The notes below the pieces were generated by a model. That model saw nothing but the letters and a program-made list of their open reading frames with translations. It did not search any database and was not told the origin of the DNA. A stretch of DNA of 14,727 nt. Origin: an uncultured bacterium (GTDB lineage Bacteria > Cyanobacteriota > Vampirovibrionia > Gastranaerophilales > Gastranaerophilaceae). The stretch is from assembly GCA_902772945.1 (NCBI GenBank), contig CACYCU010000194.1:1-14727 (forward strand), written 5' to 3'. Within the stretch, counting starts at the first letter, position 1, and each line of letters starts with the position of its first letter. Both the position numbers and the translations under genes were made by a program. Below, piece by piece: positions 7,428-13,838 of this stretch.

Positions 7428-7765
7428 ACCAAAATATCTTGAGTATTTTTGTCTATAAATTTTATCATATCAGTAATGCTGCCGTTAAAATAATCTTTTG
7501 AAATCGATTTGATAGCATCCATTGCCATTTCTTCTTTGGTCATAGCAGCTTTATAAAAGAATTTTTTGCCGGATTTGTATCGCACTAAAACTGATTTTAC
7601 CGTTAATCGGTCCATAACTGTTTTTATGGTAGTATACGCTCTTTGAGTGCCATTAGATGACAAATCGTCAACTACATCCTGTATGGATATATCTTTATCT
7701 TCATCATAAGATGTCAGTTTCCATAAAGAATTTAAAATATCAATTTCTAAGCTGCCGCACACCAT
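7424..7765 (-). CDS. BlaI/MecI-family transcriptional repressor
   Basis: The 113-aa protein has the BlaI/MecI layout: a winged helix with LEIDILNSLWKLT at residues 6-18, the recognition segment AYTTIKTVMDRLTVKSVLVRY (43-63), a wing with FFYKA (69-73), and a short helical dimerisation tail beginning TKEEMAMDAIKS. Members are homodimeric repressors that bind TACA/TGTA dyads and are removed by proteolysis after a signal. The ATG at 7765 is used with AGGAAAGG 8 nt upstream; another ATG at 7772 is out of frame. The gene leads a three-gene operon and its own promoter overlaps a TAC...TGTA-like site, suggesting autoregulation. No BlaR1/MecR1 peptidase is present in the window. Confidence 0.88.
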   Translation of the reverse strand: MVCGSLEIDILNSLWKLTSYDEDKDISIQDVVDDLSSNGTQRAYTTIKTVMDRLTVKSVLVRYKSGKKFFYKAAMTKEEMAMDAIKSISKDYFNGSITDMIKFIDKNTQDILV

Positions 7766-7787
7766 AAAACATACCTTTCCTATCTAC

Positions 7788-7822
7788 TACTAACATTGTA
7801 ACACAAGTGAATATTTTTTCAA
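7788..7822 (-). promoter_or_regulatory. Promoter and candidate operator of the blaI-like operon
   Basis: On the minus strand TTGAAA (7822-7817) and TACAAT (7800-7795) are separated by 16 nt, a good housekeeping-type promoter. The -10 box is part of TACTAACATTGTA (7788-7800, plus-strand reading), which has the TAC...GTA shape of BlaI/MecI operators. A bound repressor would cover the -10 and the start site. Binding is inferred from the family. Confidence 0.6.
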
Positions 7823-7847
7823 GCTTGTTTTATAAAATCGTTACAAT
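7795..7847. repeat. Inverted repeat flanking the blaI-like promoter
   Basis: ATTGTAAC (7795-7802) and GTTACAAT (7840-7847) are perfect 8-bp reverse complements separated by 37 bp. The first arm covers the -10 box of the blaI-like promoter; the second ends at the stop codon of the upstream gene. Each arm contains a TTGTA/TACAA half-site, so this could be two repressor half-sites for looping. Too widely spaced for an ordinary terminator. Confidence 0.4.
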
Positions 7848-9001
7848 CATTGAACATTAAATAAATCTTCTTCTTTTTTATAGTTTGTATTTCTTTTTCT
7901 TATTTTTTTATTTCTTTTTTTAGTTTTATCAGAAACTTTTCGGTATGCGTTATCAATAGAAATTTTTGTTAAGGCTGTACCTTTACGTTTGTCATAAAAT
8001 GTAAGCCAAAATTTTCTATCAATATTATCTACAGCAAAAGATACTCTGCCTGCAAATTTGTCTCCGGGACGAATTTGTTTGAACATAAGCTTTGTGTCCC
8101 CAAATATTGAAGGCCTAAAAACTGAATTGTAATCGTTTACAAGTGCCATATCCAGTCCGGAAAAAGTTTTGTCAGACATGTTGGATATCATTATTGTTAA
8201 AGTTATTGTATTAACTTCTCCAAAGGGGTCTTTTTCGTGTTTTATATCACTTATCATGATGTCTAATCCCGGGTAAAACATTTCATGCTGCATAAGTGCT
8301 GATTCTTTATATACGGGGAGCGGAACAGTTGTATTTACTTTTACCCTTATTTGATCGCCCGGAGCTATCAAAACATCGTGACCTTTTCTGATTAAAGCCA
8401 TTCCAAGTCCTATTGCTCCCCCGACTGCTGCTCCGCCGGCTAAAGTGTAACCTTGTGATGCAATTGCAGCTTCAATACCCAGCCAATTTAGGGCAAGAAA
8501 TCCTCCAACAGCACCTCCTGCAACAGTGTATCCAACATCCTGCGCAACAATTTTTGCCGTTTCTGCAACAGGATGAAGTTTTGTGGTCATTTTCCCTTCT
8601 ATTGGAATTTCTCTGCCGTCAGGCGTGATTAAATAATCAAAATCAAGTTCAATCCAGCCTGCTCTGCCAAGTCTTTTTGGGTCTGCTCTTTGAGTTATTT
8701 TCCCGTGAGCAACAGTTCCTTTTGGGATAATTACTCCTTTATCGCCTTTAACTTCATCTGTTACTTCGGCAAAAAATTCATCTCCTTCAATATTTATTGA
8801 GCTGTCTAAGACTTGTGATACAGTCATGTTTATAATGTCTTTTCTTTCGAGATGTTCAATTTTTCCTGTAAATAATTCATCTTGTATTTGTTGTTCAATT
8901 TTGTCATTAACTTCCGCGTGGCCGTGCAAAACATCGTCACAGAATGCTATGTTTCCTGAGCAAAATATTAATAATAAAAATGTAGCTATAAATCTTTTCA
9001 T
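7847..9001 (-). CDS. Secreted protein with barrel-like domain and glycine zipper, unknown function
   Basis: The ATG at 9001 is chosen because a promoter with TATAAT ends 6 nt before it; an in-frame ATG six codons upstream would lie inside that promoter. The 384-aa protein begins with a signal peptide (MKRFIATFLLLIFCSGNIAFC), probably cut near residues 21-22. Next comes a beta-rich stretch with VIIPKGTVAHGKI and GRAGWIELDFDYLITPDGREIPIEG, a pattern reminiscent of VirB10/TrbI-type barrels. A glycine-rich hydrophobic segment with AGGAVGG and AGGAAVGGAIGLGMALI follows, typical of a membrane-interacting glycine zipper. The later part (APGDQIRVKV onward) looks like beta-sandwich, and the tail is strongly basic (KTKKRNKKIRKRN). 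No assigned family. An envelope-associated role is inferred. No transfer genes are nearby, so conjugation is not suggested. Confidence 0.82.
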   Translation of the reverse strand: MKRFIATFLLLIFCSGNIAFCDDVLHGHAEVNDKIEQQIQDELFTGKIEHLERKDIINMTVSQVLDSSINIEGDEFFAEVTDEVKGDKGVIIPKGTVAHGKITQRADPKRLGRAGWIELDFDYLITPDGREIPIEGKMTTKLHPVAETAKIVAQDVGYTVAGGAVGGFLALNWLGIEAAIASQGYTLAGGAAVGGAIGLGMALIRKGHDVLIAPGDQIRVKVNTTVPLPVYKESALMQHEMFYPGLDIMISDIKHEKDPFGEVNTITLTIMISNMSDKTFSGLDMALVNDYNSVFRPSIFGDTKLMFKQIRPGDKFAGRVSFAVDNIDRKFWLTFYDKRKGTALTKISIDNAYRKVSDKTKKRNKKIRKRNTNYKKEEDLFNVQ

Positions 9002-9035
9002 AACAGGATTATACATCATATCTTTAAAATTTCAA
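9002..9035 (-). promoter_or_regulatory. Leaderless-type promoter of the secreted glycine-zipper protein
   Basis: TTGAAA (9035-9030), a 16-nt spacer, and a perfect TATAAT (9013-9008) are followed by 6 nt and then the ATG at 9001. With the usual distance from -10 to start site, transcription begins on the A of the start codon. No Shine-Dalgarno is present. Confidence 0.75.
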
Positions 9036-9040
9036 AAATA

Positions 9041-9069
9041 TTGACATAATTGGCAAAAATAAGTATCAT
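9041..9069 (+). promoter_or_regulatory. Leaderless-type promoter of the 104-aa protein
   Basis: A perfect TTGACA (9041-9046), a 17-nt spacer and TATCAT (9064-9069) are followed by 6 nt and the ATG at 9076, so the predicted start site is the A of the ATG. It is back-to-back with the minus-strand promoter, only 5 bp separating the two -35 boxes. Confidence 0.75.
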
Positions 9070-9075
9070 AAGCAT

Positions 9076-9390
9076 ATGAATAGAAAACGTTGGTACGATA
9101 TTGATCCTACAGTCAGCAGAGCTGTTGCAAAATTAGAAAAAGCTGAAGAATATATTCAGATTCGGTGTGCTGATTTTATTATAGACAGGTTAAAAAATAT
9201 TGATTTTAACATGGAATTATCATTAGATGATCAATATAATTATATTCTCAGACGTTGGTATGATAAGAATATAAAAGTTTCTCATGCTATGGAATATTTA
9301 AAAAATGCTCCTGTAGATGTGAGAAAAGAGCTTGCATTAGAAATTATTGATTTTATAAAAGAATATACAGATTACGCAAAAAAGTTTTAA
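9076..9390 (+). CDS. 104-aa protein built from two related halves, unknown function
   Basis: I do not recognise the family. The protein is helical, without signal peptide or membrane segment. It contains an ungapped internal duplication at an offset of 55 residues: R5-W6-Y7-D8 matches R60-W61-Y62-D63, V13-S14 matches V68-S69, and A16, L20, A23, A32, I35, I36, D37 and K40 match A71, L75, A78, A87, I90, I91, D92 and K95. Each half thus reads RWYD....VS.A...L..A...., then A..IID..K. Duplication of a small helical unit is the simplest explanation, which would make a pseudo-dimer. The gene has a strong leaderless-type promoter and is divergent from the secreted glycine-zipper protein. A strong promoter and a standalone short gene suggest real expression. 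Confidence 0.8.
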   Translation: MNRKRWYDIDPTVSRAVAKLEKAEEYIQIRCADFIIDRLKNIDFNMELSLDDQYNYILRRWYDKNIKVSHAMEYLKNAPVDVRKELALEIIDFIKEYTDYAKKF

Positions 9391-9429
9391 AAATAATTGT
9401 AAATAATTCTTAACAAAAAGCAATTATTT
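9391..9429. repeat. AT-rich inverted repeat after the 104-aa gene
   Basis: AAATAATTG (9391-9399) and CAATTATTT (9421-9429) are perfect 9-bp reverse complements with a 21-nt loop, starting right after the TAA at 9388-9390. It could be a weak transcription end or a regulator site for the next gene. The stem has one G-C pair and no T tract follows, so it is not a standard terminator. Confidence 0.3.
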
Positions 9430-9464
9430 ATTCCTAATATATTTTATATATATAAGGGGATATT

Positions 9465-10262
9465 ATGGGATACGAAACTGCTATGTTAAATATGGGTTTA
9501 TTTCAACCAAATTATTTTGGCAATTTCTTTATGCCATATTCTCAAATGCCTCAATATTACCCTTCTTTATTTGCATTTAACAATCAGTATAATCCATTTA
9601 ATTTTTATCAAAACAACTTATATAATAATTGTTTTAACTATAATCCAGTTAATTACACTTTTAATCCCGGCTTTTTAAGCCCAAATTATTCAAATGCCAA
9701 TTCAAATGCTAATTATTCAAATAATATCTTTAGAAGTGTATCTCAAAATAATAATATCCAATTAACAGAAAGTATTCCGGTAAAACGAGATGGGCTTGGC
9801 GGTGTTGTTAGTTCCACAGCAAAAAGTTACGTAGGAAAAGTTAACAATGATGCTGAAGGCAATCGTCTGTTTTCAGGTGGCAAATGTCAAGCTTGGTGTC
9901 AGGATTTTGTGTCATCAATCTTGAGAAAAACCACAAAAAATTTACCTAAATTAATGACAACAACATCTTCTCCTGTAGCATTCAAAGATAAGGCAAAAGA
10001 AATCGGATGCTATAAATCAGTTCCGACTGCTAATAGAACTGAATGGGCAAGTAAGAATATTCATAAAGGTGATGTTCTTGTAAAAAAAGGCTCAGGCAAA
10101 AGCGGTCTTCATGTAGCAATAGTTGATCGTGTGGAAAACGGAAAAATATATGCAACAAGTGGAAATTCAAGTAATGCTGTAAAAAACAGTACATATGACA
10201 TACGTAAAGGGGATATTTATGGCGTTGTTGATATTCAAAAGGCAGAAGGACTAACCGCATAG
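9465..10262 (+). CDS. Cysteine hydrolase-like (CHAP/NlpC-P60 type) protein with Asn/Tyr/Phe-rich N-terminus
   Basis: The first 100 of 265 residues are low-complexity, dominated by Asn, Tyr, Phe and Pro, with no signal peptide or charged residues to speak of. The C-terminal domain (about 112-258) follows the papain-like amidase pattern: CQAWCQDFVSSIL with candidate nucleophile C145 (C141 adjacent), KGDVLVKK, then LHVAIVDRVENGKIYATSGN with candidate H216 and N234. Such domains usually cut peptidoglycan peptides or similar amide bonds. Because no classical export signal is visible, secretion by another route, or an intracellular or prion-like assembly role, is possible. AAGGGG (9454-9459) lies 5 nt before the ATG. 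The hydrolase assignment rests on motif spacing only; a glutamine or asparagine third residue is uncertain. Confidence 0.7.
   Translation: MGYETAMLNMGLFQPNYFGNFFMPYSQMPQYYPSLFAFNNQYNPFNFYQNNLYNNCFNYNPVNYTFNPGFLSPNYSNANSNANYSNNIFRSVSQNNNIQLTESIPVKRDGLGGVVSSTAKSYVGKVNNDAEGNRLFSGGKCQAWCQDFVSSILRKTTKNLPKLMTTTSSPVAFKDKAKEIGCYKSVPTANRTEWASKNIHKGDVLVKKGSGKSGLHVAIVDRVENGKIYATSGNSSNAVKNSTYDIRKGDIYGVVDIQKAEGLTA
9684..9722 (+). repeat. Short degenerate tandem repeat coding Asn/Ser/Tyr
   Basis: TTCAAATGC occurs twice in tandem (9689-9697 and 9701-9709), flanked on both sides by AATTATTCAAAT. It encodes PNYSNANSNANYSNN in the low-complexity arm, and suggests growth of this arm by slippage. Confidence 0.5.
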
Positions 10263-10315
10263 CTCTTTTTAAGTTTAATTATAGTGTATTGAATATTGAT
10301 TAACTTTGTTCGCTA

Positions 10316-10344
10316 TTGACATAAATGTGTTTTAATTTTATTAT
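10316..10344 (+). promoter_or_regulatory. Promoter of the coiled-coil/NhaC operon
   Basis: A perfect TTGACA (10316-10321), 17-nt spacer and TATTAT (10339-10344). The predicted start site is near 10350-10351, which lies downstream of the ATG at 10325 and thus argues against that codon as the gene start. Confidence 0.7.
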
Positions 10345-10375
10345 ACAGAGTCATGAGGTTCTTGGGGAATTAAGT

Positions 10376-10633
10376 TTGGAAACAAAACTAAAAAAGATAA
10401 AACAAGAAATTGAAGAAACTGAATTGAATTTGCGGATTTGTGACAGTCGTATTCATCATATGCATAATATGAGGAGTTTTAATCTGTCTGATGCATATTT
10501 AAAAAAAGACTATGAGTCTCAAATAGGTAAGGATACTTATACAAGAATCCATTTGCAAAACAAACTTCGTAATTTGATGATGAAAAGTTTTGAACTTCAA
10601 GAGAGGATTCTAAACGGAGAGATATATGAATAA
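10376..10633 (+). CDS. Small coiled-coil protein upstream of NhaC, unknown function
   Basis: The frame is open from an ATG at 10325, but the likely promoter lies over that codon, so I place the start at the TTG at 10376, preceded by GGGGAA 6 nt upstream. This gives 85 residues. The sequence is charged and helical: METKLKKIKQEIEETELNLR forms a heptad-like first helix, and IGKDTYTRIHLQNKLRNLMM with the following residues a second, suggesting a helical hairpin. There are two histidine pairs (IHHMH). No membrane segment is present. It overlaps the NhaC gene by 8 bp, so it is likely translated with it and could act as a cytoplasmic partner; that role is inference. I know no family for it. Confidence 0.65.
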   Translation: METKLKKIKQEIEETELNLRICDSRIHHMHNMRSFNLSDAYLKKDYESQIGKDTYTRIHLQNKLRNLMMKSFELQERILNGEIYE

Positions 10634-11936
10634 TAAAGAATATGAACAATGGCGGGAATCAAGTTTTAAGGCACTTATTCCTTTTATAGTTTTTGTATTC
10701 TTTTATTTTGGATTTTCTCTTTTGACAAAAGATTTTTCAAAAGTTCCGATGACGGTTGCTTTTATCATATCTTCTGCAACTGCGCTTATTTTAAATCATA
10801 AAGAAAAATTGAGTAAGAAAATAGAGCTTTTTGCTTTAGGTATGGGCAATAAAGATATAATGATAATGTGCATGATATTTATTTTAGCCGGTGCTTTTAC
10901 TGCTACAGCGCAAGCTGTTGGTGGTGTTGAGGCTGCTGTTAATATTGCTCAATATTTCATTCCGACTCAATTTATGGTGTTGGGTCTTTTTGTGATATCA
11001 GCGTTAATATCATTGTCTATTGGAACGTCGTGTGGAACTATTGCGGCAATTGTCCCAATTGCTGTTTCAATTTCTCAATCTGTCGGATTTGAACCTTCTG
11101 TTGTGCTGGGTGCTACAGTTGGAGGTGCTATGTTCGGGGATAATATGTCGTTAATATCTGATACAAAAATTGCAGCAAGCAGAACACAAAATGTTGAAAT
11201 GCGTGAAGAAATGTTTTTTAACTTAAAAATTATAACATTGCCTGCAATTTTGTGTATTATTTTATATTTAATGCCTATTTTTACAGCAACTGCAGGCACT
11301 TCTGCTGCAAGTTTGCCGACAATTGACAATTATATTAAAGTTGCTCCTTATATACTTCTTTTGATATTGGGTATTTCCGGAATAAACGTAATGTTTCTTT
11401 TGCTTTTTGGAACTATATTGAATACTATTATCGGTATTTCATACGGAATGTTTGATATATTTTCTGCGTTTTCATATATTGGTGTCGGAACAACAAGCAT
11501 GGCAAATACAATAGTTGTTGCTATGTTAGCAGGCGGTTTATTGCTTTTGGTAAGATATAACGGCGGAATAACTTTTATTATAAATGAAACCGAGAGATGG
11601 ATTAAAAGTAAAAAAACTTGTGAAATAGGCATTTGTTTTTTGGTTGGAGTAATAAATCTTTTTACGGCAAATAATACGGTTGCAATTATAACATCCGGCT
11701 CAATTGCAAGAGAAATATCAGAAAAATTTAAAATAGATCCAAGAAGGACAGCGAGTCTTTTGGATACAACATCCTGCTGCGTTCAGGGGATGATTCCTTA
11801 TGGGGCTCAGATATTGATAGCGGCTGCTTTGTCTGCATCAATAGGAGTTAGTTCATTTACTATTATGAAAGGTCTGTTTTATCCTGTACTTATGGCATTT
11901 GGGTTGTTGTTTTCTATTTTAAGAACAAAAGACTAA
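10626..11936 (+). CDS. NhaC-family Na+/H+ antiporter
   Basis: The 436-aa membrane protein has about 11 hydrophobic segments. The central signature SLSIGTSCGTIAAIVPIAVSIS, GATVGGAMFGDNMSLISDTKIAASRTQNVEMREE, with G-D-N and S-D-T in the ion path, identifies the NhaC/YuiF-type branch. A related pattern recurs in the second half (NTVAIITSGSIAREISEKFKIDPRRTASLLDTTSCCVQGMIPYGAQ), as expected of an inverted-repeat transporter. It should exchange cytoplasmic sodium, or an organic acid plus sodium, for protons. Relatives include malate-lactate exchangers, so the substrate is not certain. GGAG (10616-10619) sits 6 nt before the ATG, inside the preceding small gene. The MATE gene follows after 24 bp. 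Confidence 0.9.
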   Translation: MNNKEYEQWRESSFKALIPFIVFVFFYFGFSLLTKDFSKVPMTVAFIISSATALILNHKEKLSKKIELFALGMGNKDIMIMCMIFILAGAFTATAQAVGGVEAAVNIAQYFIPTQFMVLGLFVISALISLSIGTSCGTIAAIVPIAVSISQSVGFEPSVVLGATVGGAMFGDNMSLISDTKIAASRTQNVEMREEMFFNLKIITLPAILCIILYLMPIFTATAGTSAASLPTIDNYIKVAPYILLLILGISGINVMFLLLFGTILNTIIGISYGMFDIFSAFSYIGVGTTSMANTIVVAMLAGGLLLLVRYNGGITFIINETERWIKSKKTCEIGICFLVGVINLFTANNTVAIITSGSIAREISEKFKIDPRRTASLLDTTSCCVQGMIPYGAQILIAAALSASIGVSSFTIMKGLFYPVLMAFGLLFSILRTKD

Positions 11937-11946
11937 TTGTTTGTTG

Positions 11947-11952
11947 TATAAT
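11947..11952 (+). promoter_or_regulatory. -10 box of the MATE gene
   Basis: A perfect TATAAT ends 8 nt before the ATG at 11961, with no Shine-Dalgarno and no clear -35. Transcription would start 0 to 2 nt from the start codon, a near-leaderless mRNA. Confidence 0.5.
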
Positions 11953-11960
11953 TTTTGTGT

Positions 11961-13274
11961 ATGACTAATCAGTTTAAATTTTATGCTAATGAACTTTTGA
12001 ACATTGCCCTGCCCATAATTCTTGGAAATTTAGGGTTTATACTTATTGGTGCCGGAGATGTTTTGATTGCCGGCAGGCATTCGACAGATACGTTAGCTGC
12101 AATATCTATAGCGACAGCTATAACTAATTGTATACAAACGTTTGGAATAGGCTTGATTTCAAGCGTTTCACCTTTGCTTTCAAATTACAGAGGGCAGAAA
12201 AAACAAGCAAAAAAATATTTTTTCCCGACATTGAGATTTGCAATGACTTTAGGTGTTATAGTTATGCTTTTAGTCTTACTTTCAATTTTAATGATTGATA
12301 AAATAGGACTTGAAGCAAAATTGGTTCCTATGGTAAAGCAGTATATGTTTATTACCGCTTTTGCAACTTTCGGTGGGTATTTGCATGCTGCTGTAAAAGA
12401 ATTTTTGCAGGCTTTTGAAATTGTTTTGTTTCCGAACTTGGTAACGGCATTTGCGGTTATTTTAAACATAGTGTTGAATATAATCTTGGTATTCGGATTT
12501 GGACCAATTCCGTCTTTAGGTGTCTTAGGACTTGCTGTGGCGAGTCTTCTCGTACGGTATTTTATGGGATTTGTTTTACTGATATATTGTTTTACTGTTA
12601 TGCGGTTTAACGATTACAAGGATTTTGACTATTATAAAGGATTGATAAAAATTGGAATTCCTATTTCAACTGCAATTTTGGTTGAATTTGTCGCATTTAA
12701 TAGTATTGCAATAATATTGGGCAGAGTGGCCGGAGTATATGCAGCTGCTCAAAATCTTGTATGTACGCTTACAACTATATCTTTTATGGTTCCTCTTGCT
12801 ATATCAAATGCTATTGCCGTAAAAGTAGGTTTCGCAAATGGCGCCGGAAATATTTTGGATTTAAAGAAATATTCATTTGTCGGTATAGTTATGTCAGTTA
12901 TATTTATGTCTTGTAGCGCAATAGTTTTTGCTTCATTCCCTGAAGTTTTAGTTGGTTTGTTTACAAAAGACGAACTTCTTATTAAAGTTTCAGTTCCTGT
13001 AATATATATATTGTCGCTATTTCAAGTGTTTGACGGGCTCCAGGTGTCTTTGGCAGGTGTATTCAAGGGCATAAAAAAGACTGGAACAGTTTTATTTGCG
13101 AATTTTGTTGCTTATTGGTTAATATCGCTACCTTTAGGTTGTTTATTATCGTTTAAATATAATATGAATATTAGCGGCTTTTGGCTTGGGTTAGTCTCCG
13201 CAGCGGTAATATTATGTATAATTATGACTTTTATGTTGTTAAGAAATATCAGGAAACTTGAAAAGAGAATTTAA
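11961..13274 (+). CDS. MATE-family efflux transporter
   Basis: The 437-aa integral membrane protein has two repeated halves of about six segments. The family features seen are the opening ANELLNIALPIILGNLGFILIGAGDVLIAGRHSTDTLAAISIATAI, the loop LLSNYRGQKKQAKKYF after the second segment, and IKIGIPISTAILVEFVAFNSIAIILGRV starting the second half. Relatives export drugs or cationic metabolites by sodium or proton antiport across the inner membrane. The position behind an NhaC-type antiporter gene could mean that sodium cycling is shared; that is inference. The ATG at 11961 is preferred over a TTG two codons earlier because TATAAT ends just before them. Substrate cannot be told. Confidence 0.92.
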   Translation: MTNQFKFYANELLNIALPIILGNLGFILIGAGDVLIAGRHSTDTLAAISIATAITNCIQTFGIGLISSVSPLLSNYRGQKKQAKKYFFPTLRFAMTLGVIVMLLVLLSILMIDKIGLEAKLVPMVKQYMFITAFATFGGYLHAAVKEFLQAFEIVLFPNLVTAFAVILNIVLNIILVFGFGPIPSLGVLGLAVASLLVRYFMGFVLLIYCFTVMRFNDYKDFDYYKGLIKIGIPISTAILVEFVAFNSIAIILGRVAGVYAAAQNLVCTLTTISFMVPLAISNAIAVKVGFANGAGNILDLKKYSFVGIVMSVIFMSCSAIVFASFPEVLVGLFTKDELLIKVSVPVIYILSLFQVFDGLQVSLAGVFKGIKKTGTVLFANFVAYWLISLPLGCLLSFKYNMNISGFWLGLVSAAVILCIIMTFMLLRNIRKLEKRI

Positions 13275-13299
13275 TTTATGATAATATAAGACTTGGAGG
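13258..13299 (+). promoter_or_regulatory. Promoter and Shine-Dalgarno of ndk
   Basis: TTGAAA (13258-13263) and TAATAT (13282-13287) are 18 nt apart, the -35 lying inside the end of the MATE gene. GGAGG (13295-13299) is 5 nt before the ATG. In contrast to neighbours, ndk would have an 11-nt leader holding just the ribosome site. Confidence 0.55.
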
Positions 13300-13304
13300 T
13301 AGAT

Positions 13305-13769
13305 ATGGAAGAACAGAGAACATTTATAGCAGTAAAACCTGATGGCGTCAAAAGAGGTTTGGTTGGGGAAATAATTAAAAGATTTGAAAATAAAGGTTTT
13401 AAACTTATCGGATTGAAGATGCTTGATGTTACACCAGAAATGGCAGAAAAACACTATGGTGAGCATAAAGGAAAACCATTTTATCCCAGATTAATCAGAT
13501 ATATTCAAAGTGGTCCTATTGTTGCTATGGTTTGGAAAGGTTATAATGTTATTGCAGGTGCAAGGCATTTGATGGGAAAGACAAATCCTGTTGAAGCTGA
13601 AGTTGGTACAATCAGAGCTGACTACGCTCTAATTATGGAATATAATGTAATTCACGGTTCTGATTCTGTAGAAAGTGCAGAAAGAGAAATTGCAATTTAT
13701 TTTAACGAAGATGAATTATGTGATGAATATGAAAATATGGCTGAAAGCGTAATTACGGATTTAGGCTAA
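13305..13769 (+). CDS. ndk: Nucleoside diphosphate kinase
   Basis: The 154-aa enzyme moves the gamma phosphate from ATP to other nucleoside diphosphates through a phosphohistidine. Family hallmarks are TFIAVKPDGVKRGLVGEII (6-24), the Kpn-loop region, RHLMGKTNP (87-95), GTIRADYA (101-108), and the active site NVIHGSDS with phosphorylated H117. The ATG at 13305 is used rather than the TTG at 13293, because GGAGG lies between them. It is slightly longer than the usual 140 to 150 residues, with the extra part at the C-terminus. It lies 30 bp after the MATE gene and 69 bp before tgt. Confidence 0.97.
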   Translation: MEEQRTFIAVKPDGVKRGLVGEIIKRFENKGFKLIGLKMLDVTPEMAEKHYGEHKGKPFYPRLIRYIQSGPIVAMVWKGYNVIAGARHLMGKTNPVEAEVGTIRADYALIMEYNVIHGSDSVESAEREIAIYFNEDELCDEYENMAESVITDLG

Positions 13770-13838
13770 AATTTTTGAAATTTTTCTACATTGCTCATAA
13801 GGTATTTGAGGAATCTCTTCGAATTTGAAAGTTATATA

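Noticed and set aside
8413..8628. Plus-strand Leu/Gln-rich frame within the secreted protein gene
   Set aside because: Low-complexity antisense reading of the glycine-zipper codons.
10030..10260. Minus-strand frame within the hydrolase-like gene
   Set aside because: No start context and opposite to the frame holding the H216/N234 motifs.
13769..13790. AT-rich symmetrical stretch after ndk
   Set aside because: Simple A and T runs form only a very weak stem; not distinguishable from base composition.
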